Source of the DNA: Neurospora crassa OR74A
Taxonomy: Eukaryota; Ascomycota; Sordariomycetes; Sordariales; Sordariaceae
Direction: 5' to 3'
Assembly: GCF_000182925.2 (NCBI RefSeq)
Contig: NC_026507.1
Coordinates: 1,426,001-1,490,000 of the forward strand
Length of the DNA: 64,000 nucleotides
This document shows, piece after piece, positions 33,612 to 50,000 of the stretch. A program made the translations under genes and the position numbers. The notes beneath the pieces are model-generated. The model was not told the origin of the DNA. It saw only the letters and a list, made by a program, of their open reading frames with translations, and searched no databases. Numbering within the stretch: position 1 is the first letter of the stretch; every line of letters begins with the position of its first letter.

Positions 33612-35547
33612 CTTGGTCGTGTGTTCTGGTTACGATTGGGACTGGTCGTTCTCGTTAGACACTTCGGGGTCAAAATCTGCTAACAATTTCTTCTTGGCAA
33701 CATTCGGAGCATAGGATAGAGTTGAGTAGATGGGGAGTAATGCGCTGTACACGGGGTGGACAGTTCTCTTATGACTTGAGGACTGAGCAATATCGATGTT
33801 TCTTGAGGTTGTTGTTTTTCGACCGTGGAATTAACTTGCCAAGTATTGTTCCATGACTTGGAATTGTCGTGTTCTTTAGTCCGGCGTTTGGACTGAACTA
33901 CCGTGCTGTAACGAGGAAGGGTCTTTCTTTATTTGCCGGTTTGGATGTGATTGATGAAGTGCATAAGGGAAAGAGAAAATGGAGGACCTTGTCAGTCCCA
34001 TCCCGATTATTTCAGGGCAGGTTTGTTCTTTTATCATTGAAGCCGCTTATGCAACACCGCCGAATGTCCGGTAGTTATGTACGACCTTTTCCGGAAGTCC
34101 AAAAGTTTGGTCACGATATCGGATATCCAACAGGCATATTATATGCCGACGTTGGGCAAATACTGCCCTGAATGTGTCGGAAAACCAGGATATTGATGCT
34201 GTCGCTCTCAACCCGTAATAAGTCGCAAGCGTGGGATTTGGAGAGGTAAGGCGTAAGGCACAGACATGTATACCAAAAACCACATCCTGCGGCATATTGA
34301 TCGGTCCAAGTTTGGATTGATGCAAAGCTGATGTATCTCTGTGCGCCACGCTCATTTGAGATCTCTCTCTAGCTGGGAAATTGTACTTGTATAAAGACTG
34401 TATAAAGACTGAAAGCTTGGATCTGCGACAGTGTGCAGGATGCGGCGCGGGGGAATTATTCAGCTGCCGGCCGTTCGGACGAAGATGTTATGTTCTCGGT
34501 TGTCAAAAGTGCTCGGCTGGATGACGACTTGATGCGGTTCGACGGGCATGAAGCTCGAAATCTTGCCGGAGGAAACGTTTGAGATGAAGCACAAGGACCA
34601 AGATACCTATCGTGAATGGCATATTCAACAGTAATGATTTTGTTTTCTGTATTCTGCGAGTCGTCTTTCATTGCTCTCCAACCCCCCCAGATTGAAGCGA
34701 CTGGTTCGTTTGAAGGTAAGTACAGTAGCAGGCCCATTTCTGCGATGAGCGCATCAACCCGAAACATCGGCACATGTGGTTGATTTGACTTGGGTGAGAG
34801 TTCAAGTTGTGCGTCTCTCTCGTTGTTTGGTTTCCCAGAGCTCCTTGGGTCGTCGTCATCTGTGGATCCACTGTGAGGCCTCTCAGCCACTTGAACGTTC
34901 AACTGAATCCCTTCTGCGGAGACAGTGGCGCAGTGCCAAGCCTTCAATTATACCCCTGGCTAGTCCCGGACTCCCGGCCAGACTCCAGAGGCCCTCATTA
35001 TCCTCTTTCCTGTTTTGTTCCTTCGTTGCAGTTTGATACTCCTATGACATGCTTCCCATCATGACCGCCAGTCGTCATAGTAAGGGACAAACTGAACCCC
35101 AAATACCTCTAAGGGCATCGATTCGGCCCCGCAGTCACTTTCAAGCGGTCAGGAACGTAGGACAGGTCACTAAGTGTACGGTGGTAGTCAGAGTTGAAAC
35201 TGAATTAATTCCTTGCCTCACTGTGACCACACTCAGACTACTGTCCTTCGACCAGTACTGTACGCTACCGCCTTGAACCAGACCACCAAAACGAGGCGCA
35301 TTCGCATCGCCAAACAGTCACATGAGAAAACTCCAATCAACGGACAAACCCCACCCCCGAGAGCATTCAGCCCCTCTCTGACATCCCCTTTCGTCCACTT
35401 GTCCCCAGAATCACAAGTCGAGCAATCCATTTCCAGTGCGCCAAGCCGGCTTCTGAGACGTATCGAGGTCCATCTCCATCGAATCCTATCCGTTCCATTG
35501 GGTCCGGCCTTCTGTAATCCTAGAAATCCAAAGGGCTGTGCCATAGT
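33612..35547. other. Gene-free spacer
   Basis: Nearly 2 kb without a recognisable gene on either strand. The right end is the presumed chitinase promoter. Confidence 0.5.
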
Positions 35548-37173
35548 ATGCCATCCTCATCAGGTCCGAGTAATAGATCCGTTGTGAAGCCCGCCGCTTT
35601 ATTCCTTATAAGTCTTGTCGTCCTCCTCTTCTTTTCCACGATCCCATCTCCCACTTTCAATTCTACCTTGTTGAACCAGCTCTACTCTGGTCATCAGCAT
35701 CCTACAGCAACAATCGCAACGACAGCTACAGTCACCTTTACGGAATCAGTCACGGCCACCATCACTTCTGTTGACAAAGGACCAACACCATCCTCCGTCA
35801 CTTCCACCACACCAGCCACAACAGAAACAAGTACTACTACAACCGAACAACAAACGACACCAACATCACCAACCATGGGAGGCGGTCCAGACACCACCGG
35901 CTACCGCACCGTAGCCTACTTTGTCAACTGGGCCATCTACGGCCGCAAGCACCGGCCGCAAGACTTGCCCGCCGAGAAGCTGACGCACATTCTCTACGCC
36001 TTCGCCAACGTGCGCCCGGATTCGGGCGAGGTCTACCTGACGGACCAGTGGGCGGACACGGACATCCACTGGGAAGGAGACAGCTGGAACGACAGCGGCA
36101 CGAACCTGTACGGGTGCCTGAAGCAGCTGAACCTGCTCAAGCGGCGCAACCGCAACCTCAAGGTGCTGCTGTCGATTGGCGGGTGGACATACAGCAGCAA
36201 CTTCAAGGAGCCGGCGAGTAAAGAAGAGGGGAGGAGGAGGTTTGCTGAAAGTGCTGTTGAACTTGTACGTTTTGGAAGTCTCTAGATCTTCATCTTCCTT
36301 ACATATCTTTTCCTAGTCCATGTTCGGGACTAAAAGCTAACACTGCCAACCAAATAGGTCAAAAACCTCGGCTTCGACGGCCTCGATATCGACTGGGAAT
36401 ACCCGCAAAACGCCCAAGAAGCCTCCGACTTTGTCTCTCTGCTCTCAGCCTGCCGCTCCGCCCTCGACGCCTACGCCTCCACCGTCCCTGGGAACCCCCA
36501 CTTTGAGATGAGTGTCGCCTGCCCGGCCGGCCCGCAGAACTACGAGAAGATGGACTTGCCAGGAATGGACCGGTACCTCGACTTCTGGAACCTAATGGCG
36601 TACGACTACGCTGGCTCGTGGGACCAGGTGGCGGGCCACCAGGCCAATCTATTCCATTGCAACAGCAACCCGGCTGCCACGCCCTTCAGTACCCAGCGCG
36701 CCGTCGAGTACTACTTGTCGACAGGCGTGGCGGCCGACAAGATCGTCTTGGGCATGCCGCTGTACGGGCGCGCGTTTCAGGGCACCGAGGGATTGGGGCA
36801 GCCGTATAGTGGTGTTGGCGAGGGGACGTGGGAGAATGGCGTGCATGATTACAAGAAGCTGCCGTTGGAGGGAGCCGAGGAACGCGTCGATTACGAATCT
36901 GGTGCTACGTATTGCTATCATCCGGGAACCAAGACGCTGGTCAGCTATGATACGCCTGGCATGGCGAGGATGAAGGCCGAGTATATCCGGGAGAGAGGCC
37001 TTGGTGGTGCCATGTGGTGGGAAAGCAGTGCTGATAAGGAAGGCCCTGATAGCTTGATTGGTACCGTCGTCGAGGGTTTGGGCGGCCTCCCGGCGTTGCG
37101 TTGGGACGGCAACTGCATCGACTACCCGAACACCAAGTATGACAACTTGCGGGCTGGGTTTCCGGGGAATTAG
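35548..37173 (+). CDS. Membrane-anchored GH18 chitinase
   Basis: Exons 35548-36264 and 36358-37173 (93-nt intron) give 510 aa. A short N-terminal cytosolic piece is followed by a hydrophobic helix ([17 protein letters not shown]) that reads better as a signal anchor than a cleaved signal peptide. Next comes a Thr/Ser-rich linker of about 70 residues, likely O-glycosylated. The GH18 domain starts at [19 protein letters not shown] and shows [14 protein letters not shown] and the catalytic DxxDxDxE box in [12 protein letters not shown]; substrate-site segments [21 protein letters not shown] and [11 protein letters not shown] follow. The enzyme should hydrolyse chitin by the substrate-assisted retaining mechanism. 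Anchor plus linker suggests it acts at the outer face of the plasma membrane or in the wall, in growth or remodelling rather than as a free secreted enzyme. No chitin-binding module is seen. The intron falls just before the catalytic box. Confidence 0.93.
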
Positions 37174-37450
37174 GTCGTAGTCGTGTATGTTGATGGATAG
37201 GATGGTGAATGTCGTCGTACACTTGGTAGTGTCATGGTAGATGAAACATATTTCACAATCACAGCCAGCAGCGAAATTCAAGTAAAAATGATTCGGCCAA
37301 GTTGGTCATGCCATTCCCATTTTTGCTTTCCCTCGCCAGTGAAAGGTACCCTGATGTCCGCTCAAAACGCCGTACATGAAGTTCCGATCCTAGCGAGATG
37401 TGGTATTGTCATTCCCCGTCCCAGATCATGCCCCTAAGCTTTCCAGCAAT

Positions 37451-38774
<1,324 letters not shown>

Positions 38775-39343
38775 ATGGTCAAGAAGAGAAAGAACAACGG
38801 CCGCAACAAGAAGGGCCGCGGCCACGTCAAGCCCATCCGCTGCTCCAACTGCTCGCGATGCACTCCCAAGGACAAGGCCATCAAGCGCTTCACCATCCGC
38901 AACATGGTTGAGTCCGCTGCCATCCGTACGTTCGACGACACACGACTGAGCTGATTAAACGACGACTGCTGACCATGTCCTCTCCCCGCAGGTGATATCT
39001 CGGATGCCTCGGTGTTCGCTGAGTACACGGTTCCCAAGATGTACCTCAAGCTGCAGTACTGCGTCTCTTGCGCCATTCACGGCAAGATTGTCCGGTACGT
39101 TTGTCCGCCTGGCGGGGACAGCCACGTTCGCTTTCAAAGCGACGTGGGCGGCTGAGATGAACCTTGGTCGAACCTCTGCTCCCGCCAAAACCCTACAAAG
39201 TATCCCCCGTCCGTCTCACTGACATTGATGACTATAGTGTCCGTTCCCGCGAGGGCCGCCGCAACCGTGCTCCTCCCCCGCGTGTCCGCTACAACAAGGA
39301 CGGCAAGAAGGTCACCCCTACCCAGGGTGCTAAGACCGCCTAA
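38775..39343 (+). CDS. rps26: 40S ribosomal protein S26 (eS26)
   Basis: Three exons (38775-38925, 38992-39094, 39238-39343) give 119 aa; introns are 66 and 143 nt with GTACGT donors. The protein starts [20 protein letters not shown] and has the eS26 zinc site: CSNCSRC near residue 23, paired with YCVSCAIH around residue 74. It continues [14 protein letters not shown] and has a short basic C-terminus. eS26 sits at the mRNA exit of the small subunit. Length and sequence are those of an intact family member. Both introns interrupt Arg codons. Confidence 0.97.
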
Positions 39344-43013
<3,670 letters not shown>

Positions 43014-44519
43014 ATGGAAGCGCCGTCTTCCTTTTCAACCCCCAAGCGCAAACGTCCGTTACCATTCGAGCCAACAATCCCCAATCTCAACCAGACCAGG
43101 GCCTTGACTGGCTTGACAGGGGAATTCACCTTTGAGCTTGGGTTGCCCACAGACACCGAGGACGGCAGCAAGAGTCCACGGACCACTGTGGCACACAGGC
43201 TACAGCAGCTCTTCCTCAATGGCGGGGCCCTCGGCGGTACCTCTACCGGTGGGGTCTTTGGTGGAGGCATTGCGCCCGCACGAACATCGACATTGCAACC
43301 ACAACAGCCATTGTCGCAAACCCAACAGCAGTACTTTGGCTACCCATTTCCACGGATTTCACGGTCGCAAGACATGCAGGAAGTTGAGGAAGATCGTGAG
43401 CGACCAGGCGGGCCCCGAAAGCGAGCCAAGCTCCACGATCGAGACATTGACATGACGGGCATTGCCGAAACCCCAATGCGGCCTCCCGCTTCGACGAACA
43501 ATGGCGGCACATTTGAAGCTGCCGGAACGGACTCGACTTCTTCCATGCCAACGCCATCAACTCCAGTCAGTCAACAAGCAGGCGCTGTCATCACTCCAAG
43601 TGGCCCATTTCCAAAGCGACGACTGGCGCCCAAGGGCGTTCGGTTCAACATGGACCCCGCTGAAAACCAACAGGCTGAATTGGGAGACAACACGATGGGT
43701 ACAAGCGGCACAATCATCACCCAAACAACAAAGAACAATGACATCCCGATACCATCTTCCTCTCCCCTCTCATCGATTACCAAAGTGGTCGCCATCCCCA
43801 GTTCTACACCAACCCAGAGACCCTTAGCGCCGAAGCCGGCCAACATCAGCATGGCTCCGCCGTCATCGTCGTCAGCAGCGGCCGCAACAAAGAAGCCCCG
43901 GAAATCAAAATCACCACCCCTCCAACCTCAACCGGCCACATCGACCTCAACATCCTCCCCCCACTCACCCACCGTAATCGATCCGATCCGCGCCAGCCTC
44001 ACCTGGCAAGATTCCGAAATCACCGTCTACGACCCGGACGACAGCGACGACGACGGTACCGGTATCAACGGCATCGGCTTCAGGCCTACTCCAGAGATGG
44101 AACACGCGCGCAGGATGAAGCGCAAGAAGCAGCTGGCCGAGTATCGAAAACGCGAGATGGGCGAGGCTCGCGCCAGGAGGAAAGAGCGAAGAGCGGGTGC
44201 TGACGGATTGGTGGGCAGCGGCAATGAAGGTGGTGGAGGCAGTAATGGCGGACCCAAAAGCAAGGATGCTATGGCGACTGCTAAGGGCAAGCTGAAGGCC
44301 GAGAAGAGAATGGTTAGATTTTTGGAGACGGTGACGAAGACGGTCGTTGAGATGCCACCGCCGACACCGGTCACGATGATGGAGGGTGTGATGCAGAGTG
44401 AGGCGGCAGCTGCGGCGGAGGGTCAGGGACCTAGTGAAGGGGATGCTAGCGGGAGTGGTAATACAAGCGTCTCTGGTATGGCTGGCGCTGGCGCTGACAT
44501 TGCCAGGGTTGAGGCTTGA
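43014..44519 (+). CDS. Ser/Pro/Gln-rich fungal protein of unknown function
   Basis: Single open frame of 501 aa starting MEAPSSFSTPKRKRPLPFEP in a normal start context (CAACATGG). I do not recognise a named family. Most of the protein is disordered, with basic clusters that look like nuclear localisation signals (FSTPKRKRPLPF, GPRKRAKLHDR, KKPRKSKSP). Near residues 320-390 there is a more ordered-looking segment: LTWQDSEITVYDPDDSDDD, GTGINGIGFRPTPEMEHARR, then a highly charged helix RMKRKKQLAEYRKREMGEAR. A second helical piece, LKAEKRMVRFLETVTKTVVE, follows, with a Gly/Ala/Ser-rich tail. Nuclear localisation and chromatin or spindle-related work are only suggestions from composition. Confidence 0.75.
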   Translation: MEAPSSFSTPKRKRPLPFEPTIPNLNQTRALTGLTGEFTFELGLPTDTEDGSKSPRTTVAHRLQQLFLNGGALGGTSTGGVFGGGIAPARTSTLQPQQPLSQTQQQYFGYPFPRISRSQDMQEVEEDRERPGGPRKRAKLHDRDIDMTGIAETPMRPPASTNNGGTFEAAGTDSTSSMPTPSTPVSQQAGAVITPSGPFPKRRLAPKGVRFNMDPAENQQAELGDNTMGTSGTIITQTTKNNDIPIPSSSPLSSITKVVAIPSSTPTQRPLAPKPANISMAPPSSSSAAAATKKPRKSKSPPLQPQPATSTSTSSPHSPTVIDPIRASLTWQDSEITVYDPDDSDDDGTGINGIGFRPTPEMEHARRMKRKKQLAEYRKREMGEARARRKERRAGADGLVGSGNEGGGGSNGGPKSKDAMATAKGKLKAEKRMVRFLETVTKTVVEMPPPTPVTMMEGVMQSEAAAAAEGQGPSEGDASGSGNTSVSGMAGAGADIARVEA

Positions 44520-45141
44520 CGGGCGGGCCTTTTTCTCTGCTTGTGGCTCTTAATTGTCCGGCAAGCAAGTTATGCATGATCAACTCAATGGCTTGCCTTT
44601 TTCATTGGCATGTTTGGCGTTTGGGTGTAGGGGGGAACTGGTTCGGATACGATAAGACGCGAGCAACCGTGACGTGCTGGCGGAAGGGACTATGGGAAAT
44701 TTCAGTTGCGCATGAAATACGACGGGTTTGAATGTAGGATATCGCAAGAGAAGGACAGACTCGCACATGAGTCTTTACCATGTTCTTTTTTTTTTTTTTT
44801 TTCGCAGAGCTGGGGCGCCTCGAGGTTAGGTACTCTAGAGGCATGCACTTTCTTTGCTTAATATCATTGCTTAACATGACTTTGAAGCGTAGAAGCATGC
44901 CTTTGTCCCCGGAGAATGAATTATCACTTGGTGAACTCGCTGCCGTGGTGCGCCATAACCATGCTGCCATTGTGCGTAATGAATCCAGACAACGCCCCTT
45001 AACTTCAAAAGGTATCGATATATGTCCGTGCAAGTCATAACCTACATCTCCTACTCCTAGCTATGCCCTTCTTCACCTCTATCCTAACACAACGTCTCAC
45101 CTCAGCACATCAAAGAAGCCCTCTCACCTCCTCACCCCCCC
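44520..45141. other. Convergent 3' spacer
   Basis: Lies between convergent genes and holds both 3' ends. Contains a T17-18 run near 44785-44802. No gene seen. Confidence 0.5.
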
Positions 45142-45819
45142 TCACCAAAACTTGTACCAGCTCTTCTTCTTCTCGCCCCCAGGTGCAGTCATCGACGTGC
45201 CCTGCACCACCTCCCCCTTTTCCGCCGCCTTCTTCTCCTTCGCCTCTTTAGCTTCCTTGGCCCTATTCTCCGCCTGCTTCTTCGTATAGACCGCCACCAC
45301 CCTCTGCATCTTCTCCTTCTCCTTCCTCCTCTGCCACTGGCAGTACTCGTACTGCGCCATCGCCCCCACGATCCCGCACCCTACACCCCAGTTGGCCGCT
45401 TTCGGGATGGGCAGGCCCATGATCCACCGCAACACACCGATGCCTGCGCCGGCGCCGATGCCTGTCATGAAGCCTTGGCGGGCGCAGGGCGTTTCGTGCA
45501 CGGAGAGGAAGTCGGAGGGGGAGATGGTGGAGGCGACTTCGGTGAGGGAGATGCGGTTGGATGAGTGGGTGGTGGGTTTTTGTTGTTTTTGTTGTTGTTG
45601 GGAGGGTTGTTGCTGTTGTTGCTGGCCTGGGACTACTTGTGGTGTGGTGTTGTTGGACTGTGGTGGTTGTTGTTGGAGGTCTTGAGAGGGCGCAAATGGA
45701 GCAGGAGGGGGAGGGGGAGAGCCGCCGCTGCCGCCGCTTAGCCAGGAGCGGGCGGCGGCGTCGGGGTTTGTGGGTGTTGTTGTTGTTGTTGTTGATGATG
45801 TTGTTTGGTCACGCGTCAT
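45142..45819 (-). CDS. cox20: Cytochrome c oxidase assembly protein Cox20
   Basis: Intronless, 225 aa. The core (residues ~105-175) matches the Cox20/FAM36A family: HETPCARQGFMTGIGAGAGI, GVLRWIMGLPIPKAANWGVG, CGIVGAMAQYEYCQWQRRKE, with two short transmembrane helices separated by the conserved KAxNW turn. Family members sit in the mitochondrial inner membrane and chaperone newly made Cox2 during complex IV assembly. The ~100-residue N-terminus is unusually long and low in complexity: poly-Thr, poly-Pro and Gln runs encoded by TTG/TGC-type repeats on the plus strand. The C-terminal ~50 residues are Lys/Glu/Ala-rich. It is divergent from pol2, about 1.2 kb apart. Confidence 0.9.
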   Translation of the reverse strand: MTRDQTTSSTTTTTTPTNPDAAARSWLSGGSGGSPPPPPAPFAPSQDLQQQPPQSNNTTPQVVPGQQQQQQPSQQQQKQQKPTTHSSNRISLTEVASTISPSDFLSVHETPCARQGFMTGIGAGAGIGVLRWIMGLPIPKAANWGVGCGIVGAMAQYEYCQWQRRKEKEKMQRVVAVYTKKQAENRAKEAKEAKEKKAAEKGEVVQGTSMTAPGGEKKKSWYKFW

Positions 45820-47021
45820 GGTTGCGGTTTGCGATGATTGTTGATGGGACGGGCTTCAGTTTCTCTCGTGTTCCGTCTCGAAAATGCGCAGTTCTGTCAG
45901 GGCGCAGAGAAAAGTGTGGAGTTGTGCGTGTATGGTAGTTGTGTGAATATATGTGGAAGTCGCTGGTTGTTATTCGCTTGCTGGGATTGCAGTGTTTGAA
46001 TGGCAGTCACGATATGTATCGGTAAGGTGATGGTGAGTTGAAGTGACGGATTGAGCAGGGAAACGAAGAAAGTGGAATTGGCCAATGGAGACTGCTCATT
46101 GACGTTCTCTCCGTCGTCTTCCGCACGGCGGCCGAAGGTGTCGCGGGGAAGCTTTTTTTTTTCTTCCTGGTGGGGACCTTGCGGGATTACGGGGAAGATG
46201 CAGGTACTTTAACGCACTTACATGGGGAACATTAGGCGAGCTACCGTAGAGATTCAGCTTCCAATTGTCATCAGAACTTCCGTCTAACAAACACAAGTTA
46301 GTAACATCAGTTACACTTCCGCCCTCAGATTCGGAGCCGGCTACGGGACGAGCTCGTACAATGCCCGACCTTCTTAGGTAGAGGTAGCTTTGACTTGGAG
46401 ATCCAATGGACGGCAACTTGGACGGAGACAACAATGGAAGGTCCAAGCTCCCGTCCCTCCCGATCGGGCCGCTTCATGATTCGAGCATGCCCGCCCCGGC
46501 GGAGGGGCCGTGTCCCGAGCTGAGGTAGGTGGAGGGAGCGTCTGCCGGCGGGCAGCCCACTTCCCCACCGCTCCAATCCTTGTTCAGCGCCTTGACGCCC
46601 TGTGAGTGCCCTGAAACGATCAGCTTGACTAGTGGGCAATGTGTGCGTTTAGCGCCCGGCGCGTCAGACAAATTGGACCGTCTACCGTACGTAGTCGCGT
46701 CTGGCGCGTCTCCCAGTTAAACGACTTTAATGGGTTCCTGAGACTTTCCAAACATTGAAGTGCCTGCCTCCCATCTCACAACCCCATTCTCTTCACCAAA
46801 CCAAGGGACCCTGTGCCAGCCATACCTCGAATCTTGGCTGGCCCTCCATGTCAACCTACTTGTGAAAAAGACATATTCCTGTTTCTTGTCTCTCCTTCCA
46901 TTTCCATCCGACTTTTCTTGGATCGAGAGATCCTACCGAACAGGACGGAAAACGGAGGGCAGACCAAAGCACAAGACGAACATCTCGGGGCCTACGCAAG
47001 GGCCAATCCAATTCTTCGAAT
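45820..47021. promoter_or_regulatory. Spacer between divergent cox20 and pol2
   Basis: Must contain both promoters. A T9 run sits at 46153-46161, and short direct motifs occur near 46320-46720. No gene or named site was recognised. Confidence 0.45.
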
Positions 47022-50000
47022 ATGCCCAACACTTCTCTAAGGCGACAGCCTCAAAAGGGCTACCGTCGCGGTGGCAAGAACGCCTACCATGGCGGATCCA
47101 AAACACGAACGTTCGCTGCCTCGGCCAGCGCCCGCGGCGAGGCTACCTCGACAGACGAAAAATGGGAAAGGACAGCCCTTGCGAACCAGATCGACGAGAA
47201 CATGGGCTTTGCCCGATACGATGCCGGGAAGAAGCGCGAAGGCTGGCTGGTCAACGTACAACCGACATCCATCGACGACCCCCGTATCCCCGGCGGCGGC
47301 GGTCGCGCGGCACTCGACTGCTACTTCATCGAAGAGGACGGGTCAACATTCAAAGCCACAGTCGAATATGAGCCATACTTTCTGGTCGCATGTCGAAAAG
47401 GTCACGAAGGCGAGGTCGAGGAGTGGTGCAAGAGAGTGCCTGGTGGCGGCTGCGTCAAGTCCATCCGGCGGGTCGAGAAGGAAGATCTCAAGATGCCCAA
47501 CCACTTGCTGGGCTATCGTCGAACATTCTTGGAGCTGAGGTTTCATAACGTGCAGGACTTGATGTCCGCCAAGCGCGATGTCATGCCCATTGCGGAAAAG
47601 AACAAAAAGGGCATGGATGCCATGGATACATATGCCGAAGTAGCATCGTGGGTTCCTCTCATGTTATCTGTACAGGCTGATCACCGCTGCTGACACATAC
47701 CCCCCCAATTAGAGCGAACGGCGGGTTTGATCTTTTTGATGACGATTCACGAAATGACGAGCGACGACATAATGCTGGTTTTGCAGAGGCGAGCGATTTC
47801 ATTGTTGATATCCGGGAATACGACGTCCCATACCATGTGAGAGTAATGATAGACTTGGGTCAGTTCTCCTTGCACACTCCCCAGCGTGTGTGCTTAGCTG
47901 ACCATCCACAGACATACGAGTTGCTAGATGGTATCATGTCGAGGCCAAGAATGGAGTCACGACAGTAAAAGTAAACGAGGAACGTTTGGCCATGGCCGAT
48001 CCCGTCGTAATGGCTTTCGATATCGAGACCACCAAGTTGCCCCTCAAGTTTCCCGACGCCGCTATTGACCAGATCATGATGGTCTCATACATGATCGATG
48101 GCCAGGGTTTCTTGATCACAAATAGAGAGATTATCTCCGAAGACATTGCTGATTTCGACTACACACCAAAACCCGAGTACCAAGGTCCGTTTATGATCTT
48201 CAACGAACCTGACGAAAAGGCCCTTCTCGAAAGATTCTTCCTGCACATCAAGGAGGCCCGACCAACCGTCATCGCCACCTACAACGGTGACTTCTTCGAT
48301 TGGCCTTTCGTGGAGGCTCGTGCCAGTATCAACGGCATCGACATGTACCACGAGATCGGCTGGAAGAAGGACAGTGAGGATCAGTACAAGTGCAACTACA
48401 GTGTGCACATGGACTGCTTTCACTGGGTAAACCGTGACAGTTATCTCCCCCAGGGTAGTAGAGGTCTCAAAGCCGTCACCGTTGCCAAGCTTGGATACGA
48501 TCCCGATGAACTCGATCCTGAGCTTATGACACCATATGCCAGCGAGAGGCCGCAGACGCTGGCCGAATACTCCGTCTCCGATGCCGTCGCAACATACTAT
48601 CTGTACATGAAATATGTGCATCCTTTCATCTTCTCTCTCTGTACCATCTTGCCGCTAGGCCCAGACGATACACTAAGAAAGGGAACCGGTACGCTATGCG
48701 AGATGTTATTAATGGTACAGGCTTACCAAAAGGAGATTGTGTTACCCAATAAACATGTCCAGCCTAAGGAGTCCTTCTGGGAAGGACACTTGTTGGACTC
48801 CGAAACGTACGTTGGTGGTCACGTCGAAAGTATCGAAGCTGGCGTCTTCCGCGCCGATATTCCCGTCAACTTCGCGGTTGACCCTACCGCCGTGGATGAG
48901 CTGATTCGGGATCTTGATGCAGCCCTAACGTTCAGTATTACGGTTGAAGAGAAGAAGGAGTTGAGTGATATCGCCAACTACGACGAGGTCAAGGAGCAGA
49001 TAACGGCCAGGTTGATGAACCTCAAAGAGACGCCCAATCGACTGGAACGGCCGCTCATTTACCATCTTGATGTCGCCTCCATGTACCCCAACATTATGAC
49101 AACCAACCGATTACAACCCGATTCCATGATCTCCGAGTCAACTTGTGCAGCATGCGACTTCAACCGCCCAGGAAAGACTTGTGACAGAAGACTACCGTGG
49201 GCCTGGAGAGGAGAGTACCTGCCAGCCAAGCGCGACGAGTACAACATGATTCGCCATGCACTCGAGAACGAGAGGTTTCCAGGAAAATACCCAAACAGCC
49301 CGATGCGGTCATTCCAAGACCTGAGCGCAGACGAACAAGCCACTCTCATCCGAAAGAGACTGCAGCTCTACTCACAAAAGGTGTACCACAAGATCCACGA
49401 TTCCACCACGATTGTCAGAGAAGCGATCATTTGCCAGCGCGAGAACCCCTTCTACATCAACACAGTCCGTGACTTCCGTGACCGACGATACGACTACAAG
49501 GGCAAGGCGAAGGTGTGGAAGGGCAAGACGGATTCGCTCAAGAGCTCGGGCGCATCCGCGTCCGAAATCGATAATGCCAAAAAGATGATTATCTTGTTCG
49601 ATTCCCTGCAGTTGGCCCACAAGGTCATTCTCAACAGTTTCTACGGATACGTCATGAGAAAGGGATCTAGATGGTACTCGATGGAAATGGCCGGTGTCAC
49701 CTGTTTGACGGGCGCAACCATTATCCAGTTGGCGAGACAGCTCATTGAGCGACTGGGTCGTCCACTCGAGCTAGACACTGATGGTATCTGGTGCATGTTG
49801 CCGGCGACATTCCCAGAGAACTTTGTGTTCAAACTCAAAAATGGCAAGAAAATGACCATCTCGTACCCATGTGTCATGTTGAACCATCTGGTCCATGACA
49901 AGTTCACCAACCACCAGTACCAGACTCTGGTCGATCCAAAGACCTTCAAATACGAGACGCACAGCGACAACTCCATCTTCTTCGAAGTCGACGGGCCGTA

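Noticed and set aside
34456-34947. Minus-strand frame of 163 codons upstream of the chitinase
   Set aside because: Uneven composition and no motif; other frames of the same region are also open.
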